From Botryotinia globosa (Eukaryota; Ascomycota; Leotiomycetes; Helotiales; Sclerotiniaceae): 64,000 nucleotides of DNA. The DNA lies in the NCBI GenBank assembly GCA_014898425.1, contig RCSZ01000006.1, forward strand, positions 1,240,001-1,304,000. Direction: 5' to 3'. The position numbers and the translations under genes are program-made. Shown in pieces: positions 20,711 through 33,661 of this stretch. Below the pieces are notes generated by a model that did not search any database, was not told the origin of the DNA, and was given only the letters and a program-made list of their open reading frames with translations. Position 1 is the first letter of the stretch, and each line of letters opens with the position of its first letter.

Positions 20711-23670
20711 TGTACAAACCAAGTTACAACGGAATGGAATTTCAAATTACTCCGTACAGTCGGACTATCCCATGCATAGATCATCTATGGTGCTGTGCGG
20801 CATGGCTTTGATACTGAGAATCGACACACCTAGGCACGAGTGATTTCCTCAGCCTCTTCGCAATTGCGCATTCCCCTCGGTACTTCCGTTTGCCCATGCT
20901 GACCCAGAGTCTGGACTCTAGAGGTTCGATCATCACTCGTATCACGTATTACCCAAGGCAGTCGGGAAAATGGCGGGAATGGCGAAATCCAGATACTACA
21001 GTGCACACTGTACAGTATGTACGAAGGATACGGGAAACGAAGAATTATAATTCATTACTACACCAACTTTTTGCCTTCTTGCCATCACCCACCCCTCATT
21101 CATAGTCTCACCCATCTTGGGATTCACATCATGCAGGATAGCAAAATAGATGCAACACAAAGACAAGGCAAAAATGCAGTCAGGAGCGAGAGAAAAGTAA
21201 CTGGATGCGACTTCAACTCGTCCCTAGCCGTGTCGCTTCCGGTATCATCACCAGTTTCATGACCTTATTGTAGCACACCCGGGTATCACTCCGCGAGATT
21301 CATCAGCCCCCTCTAAATATGGAGGAAAGGCATTCTACTACCTAATTACAGGAAACTTTCATTCATTCATTCATTCATTCAGCCTTTCAAATCATTCACA
21401 TCTTTCACATCACAATCCTGGAGATTCACAAGCCCAAGTAAGCAGTAATAGTTCTCGATGAGATCGAATCTGGCATGTCACCAGCCGAGCCATCTCAGAA
21501 GCAAAGGCTTTTTAAACAGCGGCGTTGATAGTATAGCAAATAGGAGAATACACTGTACTCCCATACACATACATCTAAAGTTCTAAACTGTTAATAATAC
21601 CCATGAAGCACACGACCAATGACCGTGTCAAACATATCCCCCACCCCTATCCAAAGCGCACCTCTTGATTGGTTTGGCGACGACAAGTATAAGCATGCAG
21701 GCTGCAGGCTGCAGCAGCTTTGCTTGGATGGCTTTTTTTCTCTCTTCTTTTCTTTTTTTCATGCTCGTTTCCGGCGTTGTGATTACGGGCTGCAGTATCC
21801 CTTCACAGGATAGGACTGGACAGGACAGCCTGGACAGGACAGCCTGGACAGGACAGGACCTCAGTGAAGGAAACGAAAGTGGGAATCCGCTTTCCCCTCA
21901 TGGAATCGAGAGAAGTGGACAATTCGAGATATTTCGTTTTGTTTTGTTTGTTTTTTGCCCTCCGCTGCAATGTGTATTGTATGTATGTATTTGTATTGTA
22001 GCATGCGTGTTACGGTTACCGTTTGTACCCAAGATCCTTTTGAGAAATTTCCATTTCACGAATTGCATCGATGAGTCAATTCCATGATTCCATCCATGAT
22101 CCATCCACTCCAGGCTGCAAAATCAAGGCGTCAGTCAGACAGAAAGGTCCGAGCTTCTCAATCCAAGACTCAAAGGGCTAAACTTCCAAGTATGTAAATC
22201 TTTCTCCTTTGGTCTCGCTCACCATCCATGCGCTTGTTCTCGTCATGGGAATTAATACAATTATCCCATACGACTCCGAGGGTCGGTCCTCGACCCTAGC
22301 TCGTACACGGTACGGAGGATACATATATGATATATCACGAGAGCTTCATTTCCCAATGCCAATCCAGTTGGGATGAGACAACGAAGCGCGAGCGAGCATC
22401 ATGTTTGGGACTTCTCCCGCTCCTTGGGCTTGACCGTAACAACGAGTGTAACAACGAGTGTAACAACGAATACCTACCTATCCGTCTTGGTCATCAGGTG
22501 ACCAAGGTGACCACTCTAGTCCTTTGTAAACACATCATCAAAATGTAAAACACCGACGTGAAGAGTCACGAGTGGCAGATGGGATGCAGATGCAGATGGA
22601 GATGGAGTGGCCGATGGCATTTTCCATGGACAGGGCTCTTGATTTCTTTCCACTTCAGTGCCATGCCCGCGTTTGTTGTAACTTGTAAGTTGTAACTTGT
22701 TGGCATGATGATCATATCAATGTCATCTCATGCATTACAATTTACAATTTACGGAAATTTAGGTCAGTCAGTTCAGTCATCGGTCACGCTTTCACGGCCC
22801 TGGTCAGTGAGTGAGTGGTAGGTACTGAGCTATAGACATGATGACTCATGAGAGACTACGCCTTCGAGACGGTCAAGGAAATCTTATTAGTTCTTTCATT
22901 TGTGAGATATACGGAGTACATATAAACCAATCCGTGTCTCGAATTTCATATCAGGTGTGATTGAATGATGGGGTTTCCTTGTTATGTTATCGAGTGCAGA
23001 TGGAGGAGTTGGATTTGATTGATACTCTGTGTAGAAGATAGAGATATAGATAGATATATGAGTTTGTGGAATTCAGAAACGGCTATTGATAAGTATAGTG
23101 TAGTGTAGTTTATAATATAATATCATAATATCATAATATCATAATATCATCGTACTAATAACAATACATACCCCCTACAGTAGTTTATTTCCTCGCGTCC
23201 TAGTTTCCTCGTGTGTCCTAGACAATAAAGTCATAAGTATCTACCTAGGTATCTCTCTACTATCTCTCTACTATCTAGATATGATATGATATGGTATGAG
23301 ATGGTGATCCATAACCACAACACCGAAACCGAAAAACTCCGAGAAACTTCGATTGACTCATTCTCTCATCAGATCAGCAGACTTTCCGAGATTTTTTCGC
23401 CGGGGGATGGATGGATTATGGATTATGGATTATGGATTCATGGGTGAGTCTGAGTCTAAGCCTCTGAGGCTGTTGATTCGCTGGGTACTAGGTAGGTAGC
23501 GGTATCTTTTATATGATGGATGGATGTGGTATGCATAATGTATTTGATATGTAGTTCATCTATCTATGATATCTTTCTGTGAAGCTCTCTTCTTCATTCG
23601 ATGCCGAGGTTGGTCTGTAGACTGTAGTGTAGCAGCTCAATCTAATTTGATTGAGAAAAATGTTGTGTAG
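20711..23670. other. Gene-poor DNA, no supported gene
   Basis: Scattered short repeats: CATT near 21360, GGACAGCCT near 21825-21855, CAACGAGTGTAA near 22440-22470 and ATAATATC near 23120-23150. TACGGAGTA-like words occur near 22910. ACCTAGGT lies near 23243-23250. No coding frame has protein-like content. Confidence 0.55.
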
Positions 23671-23790
23671 TATGTTATGTGAGTATGTTATGTGAGTATA
23701 TTATAGGAGTATATTATAGGAGTATATTATAGGAGTATATTATAGGAGTATATTATATTGTATTATATTGTATTATATTGTATTATATAA
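23671..23790. repeat. AT-rich tandem repeat block
   Basis: Successive short arrays of GAGTATATTATAG-like and TATTATATTG units; strongly AT-rich. Confidence 0.85.
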
Positions 23791-26700
23791 GTATGAGTAT
23801 ATGAGTAGGTATATGAAACAACTCATCTCCTTAATCGAGAAAGAGAGAGGGAGAGAGATGGATGGAAATAATCTGAAAAGGGAAATCTTCTAGAAAGATG
23901 ACTAGTGATTAGTAGTGAGGAATTGCAATGCCAAGGTTGCAAATCGTTTTGTGTAAAGGGAGGGGAGAGGGGAGGGATGTGTCACGTGTGGTTAGTTGCA
24001 TGCATGCTTGCATGTTTGCAGGGATTCATAGATATGATGATGCTGATGGTGATGGTGATGAAATGAATGGCGTGGAATTGGAAGTGGAATTGGATAGAGG
24101 AGAAGAGAAAATTGTAGGGTGAGCGGTGGAGAAGAGGAATGCAGTTTCTTCTCTTCTTTTTCTTTTATGTTTCGGGACCTCGGAGTTGAGTGGGATTGGA
24201 TTGGATTGGATTGGTCGAGTAGCTAGAGGGAGGGGAGGATATAATAGAGTAGGAAAAGGTGCGATGTGGTGCTTGTTAATTATAATATGATAAGGTAGGT
24301 ATTTAGGTGTTCCAAGGTTGTATCTTATATGAATGTTGTTTAGATTTCAAGTCAGTAGGTATATTTATATTATTGTGGTATTATTGTGAAAATGTACTCC
24401 GTATGATATAATCCATCCACCATTCAATCCACCCCCAAGTAAAAACCCAGGATCCAATCCTCCTTCTCGAAGCAAGCATGGAACAAAAACCATTCCTCGT
24501 TTCCGATGCCACTCGGTTAAGTTTAAGTTACTGGGACGGTTGCCTGCTGCCTACATACCTACCTACCTATCTATACTACCGAAAGCGGCAGCCCCAGTTG
24601 AATCAGCTACCTAGTAGCTAGCCAGCCAGTCTCTTTATCCAAATTACATTACTCAACTCCAGCCGTGTCAAGTGTTGAGTGTCCATGCTGCTGGCTTGGA
24701 AATTGGAAATTGGAAATGGGATGGGGGATGGATGGATGGATGGACGAAGGGATGAAAGAGATGGGCTTGGTTTTGATTTTGTATCAGGCTGAAGATAAAT
24801 GGATGGAATCATTTATTTGCTTTTCTTTGGCTGTTTGAGTACAGCCTTGAAGTAAGAAAGAAGCCTTAGATTCGGTCGGTGAGGTACCAAGGCAAGGCCC
24901 GTAAAGCAGGACAAGGCAACGCAAAGCAAGGCTACGATCTGTCTACATTCATTTACACAATACGAGCATATCATATCATATTCACCTCCATCCTTCACCC
25001 ATCCATCCGTCCCTCCACCGCCTTTTTGCTAGCTCGCTACCTAGCTACCTATTATTCGGAAAAGTATCCAAATACACACACATGCACAGTACCACACAAT
25101 ATCCCCAGACCAGATCAAAATCTCATCAGGCGCTGCTTATCTGTCTGCCTAGATTCCTCTTATTGGCCCCTCACCCGCCAGTTTCATCATCTCATTTCAT
25201 TTCCAGAATGTAATGTCTCATGCTTGTGTTGATCATTCCACACCACACTTACCACTTACATATTACATCCATCACATGTTTTCGCGCCCGGGGGATCGCC
25301 AAACAGGTGATATCGTGTTATTTCGTTTCGTCTCGTCTCGTTGCGTTGCGTTTCGTATCCTATCATCTGGTTGAGTCATAGCAGGTGAGACTAGCTCGGG
25401 CTTGGTGAGAGTTGGATGACATGATGCTGGTTCTGGATTGTTAGTGGATGTGATGACATACGTGATGATGTTACGCCGCTTTCGTGTCTAGAACATTTGT
25501 AGAGGGAGCTGGGATTTTCAAATTTCATAAGATGTGCTGAGAGGAGGAGGAGATTGGTGCGAGGGCGAGGAGTAGGAGTAGGAGTAGGGGTAGGAGTGTG
25601 GAATCGGCTTTAGGACTGAATCGTCTGGGTGGGGTACACATAATTCAGTATACTATGATAAGATAGGTAGGTAGGTAGTAAGAATTACAAACACAAGTGG
25701 CGGGTCAGGGGACGGAAAGGAGTTGATGACACGCAGCTTGGATAATGAGAATTAAGACCGATTGGTAGGAGAAATCCATCAATCTTTCTCGCCCATCTCA
25801 CCGTGTGCGAGATGGATAGATGATGAGATCAAGTGATTGAAATTTTTCACTACTTCTCTGGGTATCTAGTGATCCTCCATTCTCCATGACCTTGGTTTTT
25901 GGTTTTGATTTTGCCATGGAGAGATTCGTGTATGTCGCGGGGGCAAATTCATGCGGAAAGTTTGGATTGGATTTGGTGATGACATATATTACTCCGGACT
26001 CCTTTTGGAGAAGAAATCGAGGATGTGGCGTTGAGGTTTGATTTTGGGGTTTTGAGCATGTGATTTGATAATGGATTGGGGATTAGCTGTATAGAGTTTT
26101 TAGAAAAGTACGTACGTGTGTATACATCTGGTTTTGATGAGCTGAGATGAGATGAGAGTAGACACCTATTTGTATAACATGCTTGGAGTGATTTCCTAGG
26201 CGAAGAGATGTTTGGATTGTGGGGAGGTCGATGAGGAGGTCGATGGAAATGCGTTGTTTTAGCTTCGGGATTTGATTTGGTGTATGGTTATGGTCATGAT
26301 AATAACGACGAGTCTTGAGTCGGTGATAAACATGAATTGTGCTTCTGGAAGTTTGAAAGGCGTCTTGGGAATAGGTGGAGAATACAATTTCTATCAAATC
26401 AACGCATTTGGAATTCAAAACTTGTGAGATGAGATCAGATTCAATCTCATCTCAAGTGCCCGATACCATTCAATGTAAACCCACCGTCGCGCCCCTATAA
26501 AACTGCAAGGTATTGTAGAACCGCAATTATATTTCAAGTAAAGATATGTTGACGAGAGTTATAGATTGAATGAATGAATGAACCCTATGTAAAAGATCAC
26601 GTAACCTTCTTTTGTGGAAACTCTGCGCGCATTTGGGGTGATGTAATATAGATGTGTGTGTTGTGTATTCAAGACTGCGTCCCATGATGGATTGATTCAA

Positions 26701-29700
26701 CTTCGAATACGGACATAGATATCAAAAGCTCTTGAAATGTTGAGTTTATCGGATACGAAACTTGCTAGATGGTATGCTGAGAGGTGGATAGTTGGGGCTC
26801 TGGAGTGTGCTGGGTTTCTTGAAGGGTTTGGGAGTTGGGGGGATGGATGGGTGAGGAATGATGGATTGTGGATTGTGGTAATTGATTGTGTGGTTATTGG
26901 TTTATGATTAATATTCAAATAATACGAGATTTGATTGTTATGAAAGAATAGAGAGATAGAGATGTAATATAATATATATAACACTAATCATTATATATGC
27001 GTTAGGAGAACAGAGCAAAACGGGATTGTTCAGTGATCTGTGTGTATACTGTGGTATATATGCAGAAATATACGAGTATAAAGTGTGAAGACAAATAAGT
27101 AAGTGTGAAGGGAATAAGTAAGTGTTAAGGTATAGGAATATTGTGGATAGGGTTATATATCTATCGTTCTATTTTATTGATATTATTTCACCATCAGAGC
27201 ATCTTTGGAATTAAATGTGTTAGGGAATCATGGTAGAGATACTATAGTGGAGTATTTAGATGGCTATTTAGGTAGCTATAGTGTATTATGGTTGGGATAC
27301 GTGAGGGGGTGAGTAAGGGGACTTAGCGAGGAGATTGAGGGAGGGGGGTTATGGGATGTGGGATGGGAAATGTGTCTGTAGGACGACCATGGCTGACATG
27401 TGGGCTTGGGATTTTCTGTAAAGATGAAAGGTTTGTTAAGATGTAGCGGTGGGGAGAGTGTGGTATGAACGAAGAAAAGGAATACTGGGGTGATAGAGAG
27501 GTGATGGGAGAGAGGAAGGGTCTAGGGATGGGAAATCGGGAATTGGGAATCGGGATATGGATGTGAGTATGGCTACGAAAATGAGGTGGGTATTTAAATA
27601 CATGCTAGTTTGGGAATTAGATAATAACAAAAGAGGAACTTGATGATTTGGCATTCGGCGTGAGAAAGTATTGATAAACATGTGAACGCGTAACAAAGAA
27701 GTCGAGTGATAATAAACACCAATCCAGTAACCCATCATCTTAGAACATGTCCCTTTCACCAGCATCGGATCGTCTCTCATTTGCTTGCCCAAGATCCAAT
27801 ATTTAGCACTCTATCTGAAGATCTCTAATAGTTCTGGTCCAACAGATTTATCAGTGTTTATCAATCGGAAAGTATAGGTAGGTGTTTTGAAGTTTGAACC
27901 AAACCCTGGATCTGGGATCGTTCGTAGCGAGGAAGATGGAAGGGGTTTGATAGCGGAGAAAGGGTGTACTCAGCACCCAGCTCGAGGAGAACAAACTCGC
28001 AGTGGCATACCTTGACTTGTAAGTCGGCATGGTATGAAGCTTATTCCACATCGATTCGCTTAACTTTGGGGTTCATCAAAGTCTATAAATTGGCTGATGT
28101 TGCTACTTCTGCGCGCTCCCTAAGATATTGGGAACTTGCTACGTGGAAATCTCTCATCTATATAATCATTCAGATCAGATAAAAGAATCTAGTTCATACC
28201 AGAAGGTATCTCAGGAGCTGAGAATACTCACAGTGGAAAGCATCAAAATACTAGGGTCCATGTAAATCTATTCACGACGCACCTGAGTGTGCACGACTAC
28301 CTTCGTCTGTTGCACCCCGACTAATCGAGATATTATGACCTAACAAGCCAAAAGCTCCTCTGATGTTCGTGAGACGCTTTTAAACGACTTCTCATAGAGC
28401 AGAAAGCTCAAAGCGACATCCCATCAAGTTTTACACTTAGCTATTAGCTATTAGTAACTCATTACAGCATCTGGTTTCATTATGCTCTTAAAAATCCTCG
28501 AGTGATGGAATAGTGCATACGAAGAAAGGCATAGTGATTGGTCTATATCTGGTTTACGTGAGTGAATAGTCTCTTCACATGCAATAAAGATTTTTGGGAT
28601 ATTCACTTCTAGCAGGTTAAAACTTTGCAAAAATAACTGTCGTGTATGAAGACGGTAGCAGAATCTTCCAAATGGTAGATTGATGAGACTTCCAAGTAGC
28701 CCAGTGCAGTTGACATGCTCAAGCCTCATCCAGGTACGAACCGGATTTCAAGATTAGATAGATCACTCAAGGGTCCATTCTGACGAATAGGTGGTATTGG
28801 TACATTACTTCTCGTCCTAGCCAAATACCAAGAAATAAGTTATCGGTTGTAGAAAAAACAAGACCAGAATCGTAAACAATGTAACAAAGCAGACACCCAA
28901 CCCTGAGACGTAGGATACACATCCACGTTATCCGTACCATGGAACAAGTGAATACTGATGAAAAAGATGTGGAACAACTTGTTCGTGACCCCATCAATTC
29001 AGTATGATCTAAATGGAGGAATCAGACGAAAATCGTGATCAGAGAGAAGCAGCAAGGCTATGAGTAGAGAGTCAATCCAGACCTATAATCGATTGCAACT
29101 GAATTGTGCTTCCAGCCAAAGCTTGAAGCGAGAAGACCCGATATCTCTCATAATTTGAACTCAAACATAATTAGCTCGACCATGCGATCCTCCAAAAGAT
29201 CTTAACTTCGAGTCCGTGGGCCCCAAGCATACAGATAAAGAAGTGGTAATTATACGCTGTGGGTGTATCGACGAGGCTACATAATCAGGGGCAAGGGCCT
29301 TCAGGTATGCGGTATATTTTCCTGGACTACGATGCTATTCCATGCAACAACAACGCGAGCACGATCTATGCCACGCACATTCTGAGTCGACAAATAACGC
29401 TTACTGTCCATCTACATTCATAAAGCGACGTGACCAAGATATTGCATATGCAAGTTCAACTTGGGATACTTCGTGCCGCAAATATATCCACTAATTGCGT
29501 AAGAACCTCCATTACCGACGAAATTGAACGTTCTAGTGCTTGATTAGGCGATTGAGGATGTGAAGCTGTACGATACGGCTCGAGACACTGCCTGCGGGAA
29601 AAAGACTCAAGAGACATAGACGAGTCAGCAGAGAAATGCTGGGAAGCTACGATTGATAGGCGGGTAACTTTTTTTGATTTTTGATTTTCTCGGTTCTTTC

Positions 29701-30114
29701 GCTCAATTCCCTCGTTTTGTGTGGACGTTATTCCATCCGATCTACAAAATCTCACCCAGACACTGATTATCCTCTTCTTTTGCCACTATTCATTCATTAC
29801 ATGTCATTCAGACCCCCGTTTCTCGTAGTGTCCGCTTTTCTTGTTGTGAAGATTCTCTTCAATGCGGATGTGACTGTATATTGGACATGAAATTTCTCAT
29901 ATGTATTCCGACACGTCAATAGCGAGAAAGCATTCGGTAAAACTCTGTTCCTAATCCATCAACAATCTTGGGAAGATTTCCCTTTTCAGCTTGATGATTG
30001 CATCTGAGTGATCATCTGAAGAGTATCTCGAAGACGCCAAATTGCATTTAATTTCGGGGGTATCATTCAACTCGTATATCGTACATATGTTCTCTCCGCG
30101 CTTGATGATGCAAC
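23791..30114. other. Gene-poor DNA, no supported gene
   Basis: More than 6 kb without a coding region I can defend. Minus-strand frames of 76-99 codons between 28451 and 29755 have less repeat bias than the rest and could be remnants, but they lie in different frames and show no known motif. Elsewhere there are GGAT, TAGG and GA-rich runs. Confidence 0.5.
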
Positions 30115-31084
30115 TCAAGCATATTCTTCGTCCTCCACTTCCTCCATCTCTACAGTCATTTGACCACCTTCCTCAGTTTCTTTCCTTTGCCCAGTACTGC
30201 CAGCAATGTAACCTTCTTTTTCTAATTTTTCCATCTCTTCCGGCTCCATCAATCCGCCTTCTCCCTTTCCCTTTTGCATTTTCATCCTCACAGCCGCGGG
30301 AACAAAAGCCACAGCTTCCTTCCGTAAATCTCGTATTTGTGGTTTCGCTTCATATACTGTCTTGACTTCTTGCTGTACTTTCACACCACTTCCAGTATCC
30401 CGATTACCAAATTCCCCACGATCCTTTCCTCCCAATGGCATAGAATTCGCGCTTGTGCCTCCGCTCTTCTCGCCGTTTTGATTTTGATTCTGTGCCTGAT
30501 ACCGCGCCCGCCGCGCCGCGTACCATTTATCCAGTACTTCTTTGGGGAATGGAGGTGGCGTATCCCTCGGCATGGGTATTCTCTTAACCTCTTCATCAAC
30601 ATCCGACCCACTACTCTCTTCATCCATGTCCCCATCTCTTCTTCTTTTGCCCAAAATACCGCTCCCGCCTCGCCCCCCAAACCCTCCTCTTCCTCCCCTG
30701 TCTCCACCAAACCCACCCCTCGACTGCGAAAACTGAGGTGCTGCATCGCCTAAAGATTCGCGCGCTTTGTTTACAGCTTTGATTTCCTTTTCTAATCCTT
30801 CTACCAGTGATCGTTCATGACTTGTGAGTTTCCCACCAGAACTTTCTATCTTCTTGAGGTCGTCGAGTTGGGATTGTAGACGTTGTGGATTTTTCTTGGC
30901 GAGTCGTTCATTCTTCTGAGCTTGTAAAGATGCCTTGCCTGAAGATGAGTTAGTATTATGCTCGAGCTAAATGACAATATTGGAGAATTGGATAGATAGT
31001 TCATTGCGCACTTTTTTTGATAGCTTTTGCCTTTTCAGCTTTGCGCTGAGCTTGTGCGGGATTGACAGACTTTTCTTTGGGCAT
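30115..31084 (-). CDS. WBP11-type splicing-associated protein
   Basis: Two exons, 31084-31012 and 30938-30115, give 298 residues. The start MPKEKSVNPAQAQRKAEKAK is the hallmark of the WBP11 family. It is followed by NERLAKKNPQRLQSQLDDLK and by EIKAVNKARE. The middle has a short RGG-like run (GGFGGDRGGRGGFGGRGG), then GKRRR and an acidic patch, then PRDTPPPFPKEVLDKW, a proline motif suited to WW or GYF domains. WBP11 homologues are nuclear proteins tied to pre-mRNA splicing. The intron has the unusual donor GTGCGC but a good CTTCAG acceptor and AATACTAACTC branch region; the join is needed to keep the family start. No closely linked partner gene is seen. Confidence 0.9.
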
Positions 31085-31684
31085 TGCGACTATGAATAGA
31101 TAGTGCCAACTGAAGAATCTGAGATAAATTACAAGAAATAGTTGAAATGGGTTTGAGAATTGCTTGGAGAATTTGTGGTTTTGAAGATCCGGGAGTCGTC
31201 GATATCGCGAACTATCATTCTGCCAAAAGGCGGTGAAGTAGCATAATTTCAACTTCCAGTTACATGTCGGAGAACCGCATCTCATAGCGCAAACAGAGCA
31301 AAGCTTTTAGAACTGACTCGATAATCAAGATTGTTATTATTACTTATAAGTTCTATTCCTAGCGCGTTGTCAAATTCACCTAGGTAGGTAGTCAATGATT
31401 GCATTTCGTTTAGCCATTTACATTATTCTTGTGACTGAGACCTTCTCACGTAGGTGTATATCGGTCTTGAAGTATTTACAAGGCATCTTTTGTACTTGGA
31501 TTCATGAAGTTCCGCGAGTCTTATACCCCGTTCACCAGGTCCTTACTATCCGTATCTGACTTATTAGTTATCTAAGACCTAGGGTGATAAAACAAGTTGA
31601 CAAAACGTATCTTCTAAGACTCGAAGTCGAAATCCGTGATGCACAAGCAAAATGCAACTCCATCTGATTTCTGAACAGCATCCT
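31085..31684. other. Intergenic region
   Basis: Promoter side of the WBP11-type gene. ACCTAGGT followed by AGGTAG occurs at 31378-31391. No gene is seen. Confidence 0.45.
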
Positions 31685-32361
31685 TTACCTTTTCCAATCT
31701 GAAAGATCCAGATTCATGTAAACCTCTATGAACATGCCAGTCCAGGCCATCTTCCGTATACCTCTTGGTCCAGCCCAATTATTCCACTGCCGGAACCAAA
31801 AATGCCTTGGGCAATCGCGACTGCCATCAAGACAACTAAACCTCGGTAGCGATCGACTGTTTCCGGAACTATAGTAATTCATGTCATCCATGAACCAGTC
31901 GCTGAATCTAGACAAAAATGTTCTTCTCTAGACTCTACCACACCTCCACAGCATCCTGAGATAGAGACTTCTTCGACTTCTTTGAACACAGTCAAATGTC
32001 GCATTCCGTTTATGACCAGAGAATCAAGAGTCGTTTCCGACACACGGATTCGTTTGATACGACAACATTCTTTGTGGCAAGGCATGTGACGGCTCGGATA
32101 AGAATCTCGGAATGATTCCCAATCAGAGACAACAGTGTCAAGTTAGTAGTTGAAGTAAATGGTCGAATTGACTTTGGTACGAGTTCCAAAACTTATTTCA
32201 TAGTTAAGTAATGAGGGGGTGTCCTTTGAGACGCAGGTTTCTTTTGTGTAGTTGTATCGGACTACTACAGCTCGGGGAGATATTGCAAGGCTCCAAATAA
32301 CTAAGCGAAGCTCAATCGGAAGATTCGAGAAGGAAGTACTTGATTTGGGCGGTTCCGACAT
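31685..32361 (-). pseudogene. Broken 2EXR-domain gene
   Basis: From the ATG at 32361 the product starts with FSNLPIELRLVIWSLAISPR and VVVRYNY, a clear 2EXR start, and reaches NSTIYFNY. There a TAA interrupts the conserved YFN strand. The same frame then stays open for 85 codons (LDTVVSDWESFRDSY, later MRHLTVFKEVEEVSISGC). After a second stop, the protein-like sequence continues in another frame (NSRSLPRFSCLDG, then WIEVYMN-like text, to 31685). The block between the PR strand and YFN is shorter than usual, suggesting a deletion. The first TAA sits in TACTAAC, a perfect branch-site word, so a hidden intron is possible. I favour a pseudogene because the stop falls inside the family motif. Confidence 0.55.
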
Positions 32362-33661
32362 AGAAACGATGAATTTGAGTGTCCTAGAAGTTTGCCTTTT
32401 AATATACCTAGGGAAACAGATATATGTATTGTAGATATCTCCCGATCCGAAAACGACGCAATCACAACGCGTATACGCTGCGGTTGAGCTAGCTCACTGC
32501 ACATTGCTGCAAGGGATGAACATGCGGATGTTTGTTCTCAAAGAGAAGCTCCTCATTTCAGCCATAAGTCTCGCTACGGATAAACTAAACCTGCAAGCCG
32601 TACGACTTTATAGGCACCTCATTTTGTGATAAAGAAAGGCTTATCGTTTTTCCCGCTCTCTCGCTCTTGCTGTCAAAACTAATTCCGACGATAATCCGCA
32701 GAAACGAAGCAAGGTTATTCTGTCGAGTCTGCTTTAACCTTATGGCTGGCTAATCGTTTAAAAAGCGAAACCTCGTTAGGGAATAGATCGAGTAGGATTC
32801 TGAGTAGTTGTAGCTTGTGATTGCTTGATACTCATATCTACCCGCATCTATGGATTCTATAGTAAAGAATGTTGTGATGAATGAGGAGCTCTCTGAACCC
32901 TCAAACATAATATCACAATATCATTCACGAGGCTTCGAGAATAATAACTATGAAGTGTGATCGAGCAAAAAAGAGATAAGTAAGACGCATATTGATTCAT
33001 CGAACTTGTAGAATCAACACCGCAGAGTAGCTTCGAAACTAGAAGCAGGTATTTAGAACAGAAACATTTATGTCACTACCATAAACAGATCACAGATTTC
33101 GGGGGTCGTTGATCTAGATGTAGTAAAACTGCAACGGAACGAAATGATGTTAGGTCAGTTTAGCCATTATTCACATTGATCAGCCGCTAGACTTCGATCA
33201 CATGACTTTGATGGTCATCTTGGTATTGTATCACTAGACCCACACCTACTTTTAAGAACGATGATATGACAAGAATCTGACCGAATCACGAAGCGAGCTG
33301 TACAGACTGGCATCACAGCAAGTCGAGTAACCGCTGATCAATCACTTCACCAATAGAATATGGATACAAAACATCAATGAACTTGTTCATTGGAGTGATA
33401 AGGTGCATAGATATGCAGTTCCATTTTCATTAAATGTACGTAAGGCACAGCCACACGTGGCAAGGCAAACGGAGTCATCAAATCTCTACCATCCATGGAT
33501 AACGTTGAGGTTCAAGGAGAAAAGCAAACAAACACTCAGGAGTGATACTAGGTAGACGAACTGAGATTTATGAGATCAACGCTCACTTCCACTAGCAAAA
33601 CCCAACGTTTCTGGATTTGCTGGGAAATTTTCACTGGCGATCAGCATCTCTTATCTTCAAC
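32362..33661. other. Intergenic region
   Basis: No supported gene between the broken 2EXR locus (minus) and the dynamin-like gene (plus). It probably holds the promoter of the latter. Confidence 0.5.
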
